Shown in pieces: positions 47,601-60,400 of a stretch of 64,000 bases of DNA. Origin of the DNA: Musa acuminata AAA Group (lineage: Eukaryota > Streptophyta > Magnoliopsida > Zingiberales > Musaceae). The stretch is taken from positions 124,001 to 188,000 of the forward strand of contig NC_088340.1 in the NCBI RefSeq assembly GCF_036884655.1, written 5' to 3'. Position 1 is the first letter of the stretch, and the number at the start of each line of letters is the position of its first letter. The notes below the pieces were generated by a model, which saw only the letters and a program-made list of their open reading frames with translations, made no database searches and was not told the origin of the DNA. The position numbers and the translations under genes are program-made.

Positions 47601-50600
47601 CTTTGAAGCGCGCCGCCTGGAAGTGAAGCGAGGCGCTCGGGCCTTGCCTCGCCTCGCTCGAGCTCCTAGGCAAGCGTCCGAGCGCCTTTTTAAATCACTG
47701 AGCCTCACTTCACTCGGGCGAGCGCTTGGGCAACCATCTAGTGCCTTGGGTGTTTTTTGAGCTTGGCGCCTTTTGGTGTCTAGCGCTTTTTAAATCACTG
47801 GAATGTATATGATACTAAAGCATCAAAGTTCACCTTAACTTGGTAATATAATAGCAGCATCTATCACAATTGAACTATACATCTACTGCATATTCTCATG
47901 TATGTTGGTGCTGTAAGTTTTGTACTGCTTTATTTCTTCTAATTTTTTATTATAAATTATTTTGATGGTTCTGTCCTTAATTATTATTCTATTTTCATCA
48001 GTCTCATGATGGAGTTTGTTTGACATCTGTATCTAATGCAAAATAGAATTTCTTCCTTATGTTGAAATGACATTGTTCATAAATATTTTATGTAAATTTT
48101 GTCTGGATATGTATAATGTTTATATGGCAGATATCTCCATTTTATTGTGTTGCAGGCATTGCTTGATCAATCTCTTCCTTTCCAACAAAATGGTGCTATT
48201 GCTGTGCTTTTTGGTGCATTTTACTTGCTTAGCAGATATGCTACTCACTGCACTTGGGTCACATCAGAGGCATACTCTTCTCCTTCCATTGTCTTGGCTG
48301 CCAGGGGTGCCCATGGTGGCAGGGTCATATTTGATGATTATCGTGAGGCCTATTATTGGCTTCGTCAAAATACTCCCCCAGATGCAAAAGTGATGTCCTG
48401 GTGGGACTATGGCTACCAGATAACTGCAATGGGAAATAGGACTGTGATTGTGGACAATAATACTTGGAACAATACACATATTGCCACTGTTGGGCGGGCA
48501 ATGTCATCATATGAGCATGAAGCTTATGAGATAATGCAGTCATTGGATGTAGATTATGTACTTGTTGTATTTGGAGGTCTTACTGGGTATTCTTCAGATG
48601 ACATTAACAAGTAAGGCATTAGCTTAGCACATATTTGATCATTGCATTTATAACTCAGGCTTCTTCATTATAATATTATATAGATGATTGCTTCAGGTAA
48701 TTTTGGTATTTTGTGCATGCATATTGAATCTTCTGATGTTTTCGGATCCAATTTTGTAGATTTCTTTGGATGGTTCGAATTGGTGGTGGAGTTTTTCCTG
48801 TAATAAAGGAACCAGATTATCTTGTGAATGGTGAATATCGTGTTGACAAGGGAGCTGCACCAAAGATGTTAAACTGTCTCATGTAAGTTTGAACTTGTTT
48901 CCGCTAGCAGTCTTCAAAGTCTTCACCAACCATCTATTAAATTTAATGTAGACCTGAACTTCAACTATAATTAGTAAGTTCATGAAATAACAGTCTTAAG
49001 CCATTGGATGAGTATAATTTATATTATTATTCATTAAATATGTGACCAGCCATTAAATTATAATGTAATATCTTTGTGTGTGCCTAGATTCATCTGCATT
49101 TAGCTGTGGAGGCTGAATGTCTGCTTTGAGATTAATGGATTGTGGAGATCGACTGTAGATACGGGCATATGCATATATGGATGTATGAAATGCTTGCATA
49201 AAAAGTTTACAGAGAAAACACATGAGCTTTATGAAGCCTACTATTTTGGTTTGGATGGCATATATGCATGGGAAACAAGCTTCTGTGGGTGCTTGCTGGG
49301 GAGTGCACCAACATTAGTACTTAAATACAATTTTAAAAACATGTCATCACCGTCATGTATGTTCATTGTTTTGTAAGGCAAAGCATGCACAACACATTAA
49401 CTAAACACAGTTGGGCCAGAAAGGTAGTTCGGAATCATTGGATTAGTTATGATATACATATTTGATCCTTTATCTTGAAGTTGTTTGGTTGCCATGGTCC
49501 TATACCAAACCTTGTTATCACATGGGGGCCAAACCATATGGACTCTGTACATTTCAACCTGGACTTTGTTCTTATTTTTCTTGTTAGAACTTGTAGAAGA
49601 TGCATAATGCCAGTGATAAAATCAGTAGAACTCGCATCCATTTTTCACAATGCTTTTGGTGTTCTATAGTTTCTAGACAAACTTATATCTGTTGATGGAC
49701 CAGGTACAAGCTCTCCTATTACCGGTTTGGAGAGGTGACTACAGAATATGGGAAGCCTACTGGGTAAGCCATTTGTTTATTTTATCCTTAATATGTTCAC
49801 TGTAATGTAGTGTGTAACTCAGATGATAACTAATATTTCTGATCAAAAGAAAATCAATCAAATCTTCAGTTTTAGTGAGGATAAGCATATGGTCATTTTA
49901 TTTTCAAATATTTGTTCTTAACATAAAGATTGTACTCGAGAATGTGGAGCTGGCTGGCTAAGTTTAAATTAAGAATGTGTTATTTTTAAATCCTCTACAA
50001 AGGAAATTTGGATAAAACACTTGTTGTTTAGCAGAGAGTTGGCATTAGGATAAGGTAGACTTAAGAGGTTGCTGGTATCTTGACAGTTTATGTGATCTTC
50101 AGATATGACACGTGGTGATAAATTGTTTTTTGTGGCATAATTTCTTTTGTGCTTTGGGCCAATAGTTACGGTTAATTAGCACGGACACAACCCAAAATTC
50201 TGTTTTTTGCATGAAATAGAGCTTTATTACTTGTATCTGCCATATCCTACATTGTATTTGTTACCTCATTACTAAAAAATTTAATGTTGCAACAGCCGTG
50301 GTAACTTTTGTAAGAATGAGCCTCAGTCCACCAATACAAACCTGCAGCTGCATAGTTGACTCTGCCTGAGTTCATATCTGATGATCTGATAAATATTAGG
50401 AGCTTGAGTTTTGCAGATCATATGATTTCCCCAGTAAAATAGTTCATTGACATTACAATAGTTGGGCCTTTACACATCAACTTGTAAGACAACCTTTTTG
50501 AGAACATTACTCAGTATTGTGTTAACAATGCCCCTAGTATTTTTTCAAGCAGCTCACATGGCATCATCAACGTATCATAAATATGCTGCTTGCAACTTTG

Positions 50601-51722
50601 TTATAATTTAAATTATTACATGAAAAATAAAAGACAGATTTTTTCTTGTTTTCTCTAGTTGTCTGACTTACATTGGTATTAATCTGATATGATCCTACCT
50701 CACTTTAGAATCTTGACCATAATTCAGCTTAGTAGAAAGTTCTTTTGCTAGAATTTTCTTTGGCGTCTTCTTGGTTTTTTGAAATGTGTTCCTTTTCTCG
50801 TGGACTTCAGTTGGCGGTTAAAATTTGTTTCTCCTGATCATGTATTAGAAAGGTTTAGAATGATATTGATTTGTTTAGATTTGGACTATATGTGTGGTCT
50901 GCGAGAAGGGTTAACTATATATATAGTTCAAATCTAAACAAATCAATACCATACTAGGCCTTTCTAATATATGATTAGGAGAAACAAATCTGAACCGCCA
51001 ACTGGTGTCCATGACAAAGGGAAAATGTTTTAAAATACCAAGAAGATGTCAAAGAGAATTCTAACAAAAGAACTTTCTATTGAGGTGAATTCTGACCAAG
51101 ATTAGAAAGTGAAGTAGGATCATATCATATTAATGCTGATGTGGGTTGGACAACTAGAGAAAACAAGAAAAAATCTGCCTTTTATTTTTCATGTAATACT
51201 TTGAATCATAACAAAGTTGCAAGCAGCATGTATATATATATATATATACACACACACCCACCATCTATATAATAGGCAGATGACCTATTACCTGAATCTT
51301 TCATTCGATTTAGATCCTTTTTGTGTCTGCAGCTTGCTAGTTGTGAGCTAAGAATCAGGGTGGTGATTGTGGAATATCAAAGAACTTAGGGCTTATGCTG
51401 CTGGAAGGTCCTGATTAGCATTTGTCAGATGATCTTTGATGGTGTTTTAACATGATGGTTGCAAACATCTATACTCCCATGTCTATTATGGTCTTGCCCA
51501 GATATTTTGGTCCAGTACAAGATTCGACTAATCTTTACACACGACCAATCGTACACATCATAGTAATTAATTTGTAACTTTCTGTATTGCAGGTATGATC
51601 GTGCCAGAGGAGTGGAAATTGGAAACAAGGACATCAAGCTTGAATACCTGGAAGAGGCATTTACAACATCAAACTGGATTATACGGATCTACAAAGTTAA
51701 GCCTCCGAAGAATAGGTGGTGA
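41680..51722 (+). CDS. STT3B: Oligosaccharyltransferase catalytic subunit STT3B
   Basis: Transfers the preassembled Glc3Man9GlcNAc2 glycan to Asn in N-X-S/T sequons in the ER lumen. Exons: 41680-42567, 44594-45130, 48156-48610, 48760-48882, 49704-49763, 51593-51722 (TGA). All GT-AG and in frame: 730 aa against about 735 recalled for Arabidopsis STT3B. A Pro-rich cytosolic start precedes multiple membrane segments. Acidic motifs: [10 protein letters not shown] (Asp at about 67) and [27 protein letters not shown] at about 366-376 in the flexible loop region; the sequon-binding WWDYGYQ at about 557-563; and [14 protein letters not shown]. The C-terminus is [17 protein letters not shown]3B rather than STT3A because of the [10 protein letters not shown] start, [13 protein letters not shown] and the ~730-residue length. 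The long introns 2 and 5 carry repeats, but the reading frame is intact. Confidence 0.97.
43710..44130. repeat. Direct duplication of about 250 bp in STT3B intron 1
   Basis: TGTTCCAAATTCTCCTAGA followed by ATTGAGTTCAAAACCTTG occurs at about 43732 and 43980. A shorter block (GTCTCACCCTCTA..ATCCTATAATTTAAATTTC) recurs four times between 43830 and 44115, so shorter repeats are nested in the longer duplication. Confidence 0.75.
46252..47808. mobile_element. Outer hAT-like element in STT3B intron 2
   Basis: The element spans 46260-47800 and is flanked by perfect 8-bp repeats GAATGTAT at 46252-46259 and 47801-47808. The left end (CGATTTCAATAGGCGCTCGG) and the right end (reverse complement CAGTGATTTAAAAAGCGC) are imperfect inverted termini. 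The interior has GGCGCTCG/CGAGCGCC-rich arms, a GC-rich Ser/Ala-type triplet stretch and an AT-rich stretch. A second element of the same family is inserted within it. No transposase frame was seen, so it is non-autonomous. It lies wholly within an intron. Confidence 0.85.
46949..47708. mobile_element. Inner hAT-like element, inverted, nested in the outer one
   Basis: The element spans 46957-47700. Ends are CAGTGATTTAAAAAGCGTTA on the left and, in reverse complement, CAGTGATTTAAAAAGGCGC on the right. It is flanked by AGCCTCAT (46949-46956) and AGCCTCAC (47701-47708), a 7-of-8 target duplication. Its right part is the reverse complement of the outer element's left part (46270-46940), so the two copies face opposite ways and together form a large fold-back. 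Confidence 0.82.
50581..51231. repeat. Long hairpin: about 310-bp inverted repeat arms with a ~25-bp loop
   Basis: Left arm about 50581-50891, right arm about 50918-51231. Aligning left 50814-50883 with the reverse complement of the right arm gives 8 mismatches in about 71 bp, and matches continue to the outer ends (TGCTGCTTGCAAC on the left, GTTGCAAGCAGCA on the right). It sits in STT3B intron 5, so the STT3B pre-mRNA would contain the hairpin. It may be a fold-back MITE or a young inverted duplication; no open frame is present. Confidence 0.88.
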
Positions 51723-54691
51723 TGTCTTGCACAATGTTTCCAACTTTCAAGATGTGCTCCTTTTTCTCCTAGCAGAACCACCCAGGCATAGCAAAACATG
51801 GATTTTCCTCGACTGACGTTCTATTTGCAGGGGATGTGGATTTTAGCATTATCATGAATTTGAGTTAAGAAATTTTCCTGAAGAATTTTCTTAGAAGAAG
51901 CCAACTTAATTTTAATATTAATTTATCCTTTAAGAGAATATGGTGTGATGTATGTTCCCACGCACCTTGCATCCACCTCTTTTCTAGTAAACCTCATCTA
52001 AATAACCTGTTATTTTATCCATGCTACATACAAGTTAATTTTTATCGTTATATATAATCGTGCTTGATGCCAAATCTATTTGAAACCTGGAAGAGAAGAT
52101 GATGTGGCCTGTAAATATACAGGATCACCACATGAAATTATATCACTGCCTTTCAGTAGTTGTCTGTATAAGTAACCTGTTGACAAGTTCAACTGGAGTA
52201 TAGTGAAAAGTTCAGTTACATGTTTTATGCCCTTCTTTAGCTTGCAAAATTCTTGTTATTGTCTCAAACAAAAGTCAAGTTTCACCCTTCAAGGCTTGTA
52301 ACATGAGTCGTCGTCTTTGCAATTCGTAGCAGCATTTATTAGTCAATATCTTCCATAAGATTAACGACAGGAAAAGTAACACATCTAGATAGGTAGCACT
52401 CTTCCTAAGAGAGTTTAAACACTTTTTTATTCAAATGCAATGTTAATATGGCTATGTTCTCAAATTCGTTGTGTATTTATTTTGTTGGAACATCCCTTGA
52501 ACATTTATTACAATCATTCTTGGGCCACGCAATCTTGTGCTAATCTAGTTGATGGTTGTCTTCATATTATGTATGCTCTTCTTGGTCCTTTGCATCCCTT
52601 TTCCTTGTCCAACTACTCACTGAGGAAAGGCAATAAGTAGATTTAATAAGTTGAAGGGATTCTCCAGCAGGTTAAGTTTACAGCTTACTATGGACTATTT
52701 AAAAGCAAGACAATATGTAGGATTAAGTTTTTCATCAGGTGGATTTATTGAACCAGCCTTTGCAGAATCTATGCTCACCTCCAAAACAGTAAATGACTTG
52801 TATAATCTTCCTAATTAAGTAAAAGTGAACCCATCGATACATTTCTTTCAAAGTTTATCGGAAATTATTTCAGTGCCCAATTAAAGTTAAAAAAGTAATA
52901 GAATATTATGGTGATCAAATCATTTACATTGCTAAAGACGACACCGGCACAGCCAGTCGTAATCTAAGTAAACATTTATCATTGATGATTTATCTTATGG
53001 TAGTGTGATCGCCGTCACCTATGTGCAGCGTGATCATCGCTCGTAGTCGCTATGCAAGGCACCGTAACTATTGTCCATCGCTACTGTGCAAGGTGCGACT
53101 GTCACTGCACAATCGTAATAGCCACTATAGCAACCACACCAACGACATTATGCATCGAAGGTCGTCGCCCTCAATAATACTATCATCAACAATACGTTGT
53201 CAACAGTAATCCATCAATCAAGTACAAGAAACCTAATATCACTCGTAATCTGACGATATGATGAATTGGATAGAAAAATAGATCGATAATATTGACGAAT
53301 TATTTATGCATTATAAATAAAAAATGATTAACATATTTTCACGAGCTAAAGGGGCTAACAAGTAGATCTAAAATATTGAATTTCAAAACAACTATTCTGA
53401 CATCAATTGTTAGCACAAAGTATGTTATTATTTTATGAAAGAATTTTAATGTCAAAATCTGAAATCAAATAATAATATATCTCTAAATTTATGATGTGTA
53501 TCTTTTGATACTATTTAGAAAAATATTTATCATCCGTAAGCACACTATTGTAGGATCTCAAAGTCGTAATAATATCGATTTATAAAAAAAAGTAGACTTA
53601 TCTTTTTTTTTTCTCTTCCCATCTTTTATAGGACCACTAATATTGATGGATTTCGAGAGAAATGAGATATGAGATAAGATCTATAATCTCTCGATTCACG
53701 TGACTAAAAAAAAAGAGAAAAAATTTATAATTTCTGAATAATATATGTGATGTATTCGCATATCTTTTTATTTGTGTATTTGCATATCCACATATTATCT
53801 TTTTCATATGTATAATCCATAAAGGTATTGTTTATTTATATGTGAGAATATAGAGTTTAAGATAAGTAATTAGGAGAGTTACTCCCATATCTCTTAATAA
53901 ATCATACTATAATTAGATTTTCTTTTATATTGATCGATAATCGTAATCAGAATCAAATTATATCCATAATATATCAAACATAATTAGATAGAGCCATATA
54001 ATCTTATAGTATAATCAAGAAATAAATACTAGCACCACACCCCTAGTTTAATCCTCGAGTAGGGAGTGGAATAAAAATTAAATTAAATTATAAAATTTTG
54101 ATGATAAACTATTATTAATTTGGATTACTTAAAAATAATTAATAGAGTCATAATAATTGGTATTAGGGTCCACGTAGCTTGAACATATGAAGTAGAAAAA
54201 TATTATACGTAAATGAGGTTAGGTGACATAACGATGCGAATTCATGAATGGGCTAGATTAGATCTCAAGTAAGAAAGGATCATCGATGTCAATGAAAAAA
54301 AAATAAATAGAAGATATGTTATCAGGCCTCATGTATACTATAATTAGATTCGATTTTGGATTAATCATCGCGGAAAACAATCATAATACCCCTAATTTGT
54401 TTTTAGATTAGAAATGGAAATAGAATCGAATAAGGTCTTAGAGATTCGATAGATATACTATCAAAATTGAATAAGGTCTGAATCAATGGTTAAGAGTTAA
54501 AGAAAGGCAGATCGATGATGCGCCATCCATCAGCAGGAAGAAGGATGAGATGAGGGCAGTGCTTGTCCGCTTGATCTTTGAATCATGGAAGAAGAGCATG
54601 GGGAGACGGGTTTGCTTGCAGTCCAAGGAATAAATAAATGTGAGGACAGCCTCCTTTAAAAAGATACGTGCAATATTAAACGAGAGGGAGC

Positions 54692-54694
<3 letters not shown>

Positions 54695-54730
<36 letters not shown>
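54695..54730. repeat. (TG)n microsatellite
   Basis: Uninterrupted TG run of about 36 bp in intergenic DNA. Confidence 0.96.
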
Positions 54731-54731
<1 letters not shown>

Positions 54732-55029
54732 AAGATGAGTCAGCTGTGGTGGCTGCATGGCTCGTGGCCACTTACTCCATCCACTCTTTGACTGACCCTT
54801 TCCCCACCCCCCGAGAGTTTTGTCATCGTCCTTTTCCTATGATTTAACTCTGTCTTCAGTGGCACTCGCTTTTCGTGATTTCTGCTTTACATCTTTTATC
54901 AGGTCGATCTGCTCCATGTGCGATCCGAGTAGGTTTGCATGTTGAAATGAAATATATCCATCCATCCGTCCGTCCTCCTTTGGATCCGAGCATTTGTCGT
55001 GCAATATGTATGTATCCTGTGTGTTTGAT

Positions 55030-55056
55030 TTCTTCTTCTTCTTCTTCTTCTCGATG

Positions 55057-55122
<66 letters not shown>
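55030..55122. repeat. (CTT)n then (ATA)n trinucleotide repeats
   Basis: A run of about seven CTT units is followed, after TCGATG, by more than twenty ATA units. Confidence 0.96.
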
Positions 55123-55128
<6 letters not shown>

Positions 55129-56818
55129 AAATAATAGTCGATGGATAACGGCCCATCAGCTACGCGTCCTACAACAAAATTCTTTTACATGTACACATGC
55201 ATCGAGATAAGGGTATATCTATCGTAAAGTAATTGGAAAAATACATCCATTACCAGCAGGAAAAAGAGGTTTATAATTTGGTAAAAGTAATTCTTTTTTT
55301 TTTTTTGGTTTGTGCTTTTAGTTAGTTCTTTACTTGTAAATTTAAATTTATCTCTGCCAAGGGGGAACTATCAAAATTTGAATTCCACTAGGAAAAACAT
55401 TTTAATTTTAAGGCTGAAAAATACTCGTGCCAAGCATATCACCGATTCAACAACTCGGGCCCTTTTTTGGGCAGCAGCATTTAGTGGGTCACGAGTCTCC
55501 TATTTTTGGGTCTTTTACTTTTATTATTATTATTATTCTTATTATTATTATTTTATTTTTTGAGGAAAACTGGTGGCTTCCACTCGCGGTGATATATATT
55601 ATTATGTCACCCCCTTTCTGCCGCCATTTTCTGCCACTAGCCTTCCTCCACGTGTTCCGCGCCGCGCCGTTGTCTTCTCCTTATTGTACGCGATTCAACA
55701 ACAATGGAATCGCGGAGCCCAGCCGTCGAATGGTCTCATCAGGCTCGGCCCGCGTCGGAGCGAAGACCGTGGCCTCGTTTGGTCCGCTGGCACTTGTAGC
55801 GGATCCGAGTGGTCTTTCGGGGAAGTGGTGACGGCGTAGTGGAGTTAAAATATCCGGCGTTTCCGTCCTTTTCTCTATCACGACCCTCGTGGCCGTCGGA
55901 TCCCTGCGCCCGGAGATTCCAATCACGAAAACCGTTACGCGAACCCTGCTTCACACCCGCCCCTCGCAGCGACGACCACTCTTCCTTCGGTCGCTCACGT
56001 GCATTCCGCGATTTGACAAAATCTGTGGGGCCCGCAATGGGCGCCACGCGAGGCCCGGAGGTGGTCGATCGGGTGTCATACGTGCAGGGGTATGACGAGC
56101 CTTTTCCACTCCTAATTCGTGACGCAAATTTAAAATCTGTTTTGACCGTACGGTAATCGCGAATTTGTTGGCGACGCGCAGCGAAATGGTGCCCCTCGGC
56201 GATCCGTATCGGGCGATCCCGACCGTCAGATCCCACCTGCGAGGCCTCGTCTCTAAGAAGCGACCGGATCGGAGGGTGAGTGATTCGCCACGTTTTCCCG
56301 TGGAGCTCGGAGGGTTTGCCGCCAAATTACGGTTTTTTCGTGATTAAACCGCGAATTGAGGGGCGATTGCGGTCCGCGTCATGGACTAAAGTAGGCGAGG
56401 CGTGGAAGTGGAACGGGATGGGCACTTCGCCAATTGCCAGAAATCTTATCTCGGGAGCAGGAGAAGGAGCGCGAACGATCGGAGGGGCCGGAGTCGAAAA
56501 GGAGAATGGGAGAGCGGAGAAATACTAGTGATCGAGAGAATCGAGGAGAAAGAGGTGACCGGAAAAGGGTGGTGCGCGAGCCAGGAGAAGGTATCGGCAT
56601 CTAATTCTGGTGTCGGGATTCGTATCCCCTGCTTTTGAAATCCAAAGATCCGTTGTTGTCGATCTCTGCGCTCAGCAAAAGGAGGGAATTTTCCTTTACT
56701 TTCCCACCGGAGAGGAGGAGAAAGAGTAGAAAGAACAAAAGTTTCGATTCTTGCAAAGCTTTCCTTCTCTCTGCCCCCTCGAGGAGGACGAAGAGCCACC
56801 GGAATGTGCTGGAGGCAG

Positions 56819-57224
56819 GTGAGTAATCGAAAGTTGCCATTCTGTTATGTTTTTCGCTTATTCCTTAATTTCCCCCCCCCCTTTTTTTTTTCCTTTTTCT
56901 GGGGTTTTTCTCGGCTTAGTTTGACGTACGTAGGGGGATTTCGGCTTCTTGATGTGGTTTTGGGAAGCTGGTCGGTCGAGGTCAAGGTTTTCATCAATGT
57001 GATGAATGAAAACAGATTCCTTTCTTGGCTTCTTAATCGGTTTGATGTGCTTCGGGATTGCGAATTTTGGAGGTTCTTGGTGGGTGTTGCAGTGAAGATT
57101 GAATCTATGGGTTTTTGGGTCGGTTGGTCTGTGAAACCTCATAGGTTTTGGAATTTGAATTTGGGACTCACCATTAATAAAAACTCGTCTGCTGAAGTTA
57201 ACTGACTTCATGGTAAATTTGCAG
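56819..57224 (+). other. Probable 5' leader intron of the DUF3755 gene
   Basis: Donor GGAGGCAG|GTGAGTAA at 56818/56819 and acceptor ATTTGCAG|GAAAGG at 57224/57225 bound a T-rich 406-bp stretch upstream of the start codon at 57471. The leader upstream (about 56400-56818) is purine-rich. Leader introns are frequent in plant regulatory genes and often raise expression. Confidence 0.55.
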
Positions 57225-57470
57225 GAAAGGTTGCTTTTTTCGCATCTACGAGGGATTCGATCTCAGGTGCAGTGACAATTCGAGTTGTTGGCAACATAGA
57301 TTTTTGGCCCGTCCAGTATTGGAAATCGACCCTACCAGAAGCTTGATCTCGCTGATTCTTTGATAATGAACCAGGACAGTGATCACCTGTTCGTTTAGGT
57401 TGTTTGAGGCCGAGTAATTTCTGATAGGGCGTGATAACTTGGTGCCGTCAGCGTGAATAGTTGGTGTAAG

Positions 57471-60400
57471 ATGGCGGCTGATTCTAACATGGGTTCTCAC
57501 CAAGCAAACACGCCTTCTTCTTTCCATCATCCTCGCATGGTTTCTTTCCGGTCAGGTGCAACGGATAGCTTAATGGGGGTGATTCCTGGCGAGGTGTGCA
57601 GTTTCAGTGGGAACAGCATCATGGTTCCATCTGCTGCCTCTTGCATGACCAATCATATGGATACTGTGACTCAATCTCGGTACCCTGCAGGATCTGTTCT
57701 TCGTGAACCAAAACCGAGGTTCACACATGTCTCAGGCTCACCTGCATATTGGTCTTCGGAAGAAGTGGATATCTTGAGCATAGGCCTTCTCAAGTATGTA
57801 CTGTTATCTTCATTATGTTGGCTCCACAATTCAAAGTTTCCTTCAACATTTTTTTCGTCTTTATAGCGTGAGGATGGATGATTGATTATTGTAGATCATA
57901 GAAGAAAAAAATTTCAGATGACAATTGGGTTAGTAGGGGAACTTTTAAAAAGATTTCTTCTTCATCTTCTCCCTTTCTTATTTTCTACGGGGATGCCTTG
58001 GAAATTCTGTTACATATATCTTTCAAGTGATTTGCAAAGCCTTTTGAACCGGGCTGCCCTTTTTTCTATTTATCTTTTAATTGATTTGGTTTTGGATATT
58101 CCTTCACAGATGGTATATGCCTTTATGAGTTTTTTGCATGAAGTCTTGACCTGTTCAAAACGGTTCTCATGTTATAAATGACTTGTTTGATACTCACATG
58201 TTTCTGCAATGATTGGGCATTGAATATAAATCATAATATCCTAACAGATTGACTGATGCTTGTAAGTTTTTGCTGAGTTGTCTTTTTATGCTTTTCTTTG
58301 TACTGCCCGTATATCACCTTGTGTTTACTGCTTTGCCTTCTTGTTTTTTATTTCCAGTATTAATTTACTTGTTTGTGGAAGACAGATACGCTAATGAACC
58401 AAATATACGGAAGTATGCCAAGATAGCTGCTATGCTGCCTCAGAAGACTATAAGAGATGTTGCACTGAGGTGTCAGTGGATGATTGTGAGTTTTTCACTT
58501 GCTATGATTTTATATGATTTTTCAGCTTTAATTTTGTGCTTGTTATATTAACTGGAAGTTTATACGTATTTGTCTAGAAGCAACATCAGCTTTTTTTGAC
58601 AATATTTTCAGGGTTTAATTGCATCATATCACATAGAGTTGTTATAATACACTAAATTGCTATTATTATTAGAGCAATATTTCAAGGTTGTAACTGTCTT
58701 TTATTATTAACAACAATGTTAAGTGCTTTCTTGACATATCTTCTTTTATATCATAGGAAATAATAGGGGCACCATAGTTACTAGAATCACCCTACCTCCC
58801 TTGGACCCATAATCGAGGTTTTGCATGCTATTTAATTTTGTTGAAGTAAACCATCTTAATACAAATAAAATCCATTCAATCAAAACACCAAAGAACAATT
58901 GCATTTGGCAACAATGAGTATGTCAACAGTTCATAACTTTCCAGTTTTCTACCTACACTAATTTTCATCATATTGCATGTATGGTTAATGATTTCGTAGG
59001 ACCAAATATCTTATTGAATGTAATTTAAACAACCAAGTGACTGGATGCATGTGGCAACCCAAATAACAAAACACCATGAAGCAAGCTTAGTAGCATGCAC
59101 AAGAGCTATACCTATAACATGGCACAGAATGTTCAACGTGATAGGTATATGTGGTGTGCCGCTATAGACCAAGCTTGTTGGCATTGAATGGACCTGTTGA
59201 GACTAAAAGATTTTGGTCATATCTTGCTCCAACTGGTTTAGCAGAATTTTGCTAGTATATTATGATGTTGAAGTGATAAAGTTATGCTCTACATATATAA
59301 TAATGTTTTCTGATTAAATATATACAAAAGAATACTGCTGCCAAGATGAAGATGTGGGGGCTTAAGATGACCAAGAGCAATTACCAGAATATAAAAGGAA
59401 GAAATGCCTATATTCAAGAACAATTAAAGTTATCTTTGACTATGGACATAATGAGGGAAGCCTTATAAGGTGGGATAGACATGTTCCAAGGAGCCTATAA
59501 AGACATTGATGAAATGAAGTGTGACACTTAGAATTAGTGATGTGAAAAGAGGGGAGAAAGACCTCTCTTGTTGAAACTTCTAGGATTATGAAATTATAAG
59601 ATCTCACATTTGTTTAGAGTGTGGATTATGACTTTGGTGCTTAGCGTGAAACTAACCTAGTGGAAAGCATGCTTGTCTTACTTGGTCACTTCATTATGCT
59701 TCACATATGAAAGTATTGTGTATCACAATGTATGCAATCGATGGTCTTCATCATCAAACATAGCCATCATTTTGTTTTATATTTTATTTGGAGGGGTATT
59801 TTTTATTATATTTGCCCTTCATGATAATAGAATCTTCTCTATGAGAAGTTTGCATCCCGTCATGTGTACATTATTCCAATCGCACACTAACTCATCAATT
59901 TTTGAAATATCAATTTTTGAAATTTATGCATGGATGTGATATTGTGATGAATGGTACATAGTGTGCATCTGACTCTTGCCTGACCTTGTCTTGATTGAGA
60001 GCTACATGCTGTCATGCACTAGGCTTTCCTTTATACTTAATGCTCTTCTAGGGACATACAAACTATTTTTTTTCTGGTTTCTTTATGTAATAAACCTAAA
60101 AGGAATATGGTGACAAATAGTAACTGCTTATCTGGCAAAATATCCTGTGAAAAAATTGTAGATATGTTTGATTGATTGTTACTATAAACACGAGCCTCTA
60201 GAAAACACACCTGCCCAGCTCATCATTTTATTAAGGTGAACTAGAATTTATTGTGACTGGGCCTCTTGCAGTTCACTAATATCAGTCTTTGTGAAGGATG
60301 TCCAGCATGCAACAGTCTCCAATATTCTAGATAGCTGAACAGACTGCTTGTAGGAGATTGATGTGCACTACTTAGTCTAACAGGGTGAGCTTTATTTTTA

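Larger units (their letters stand above)
51723..56400. other. Intergenic region between STT3B and the DUF3755 gene
   Basis: STT3B 3' untranslated sequence probably occupies the first few hundred bases. 52980-53560 includes a CGTCGC-rich patch and a GACATCAATTGTTAGCAC stretch that look transposon-derived. Microsatellites lie at 54695-54730 and 55030-55122. From about 55600 the DNA becomes GC-rich (G-box CCACGTGTT near 55649), probably the DUF3755 promoter; the many overlapping open frames there on both strands are composition artefacts. Confidence 0.5.

Noticed and set aside
55573..56600. Several overlapping ORFs of 80-165 codons on both strands
   Set aside because: GC-rich promoter composition, no shared start or splice logic, and no family recognised.
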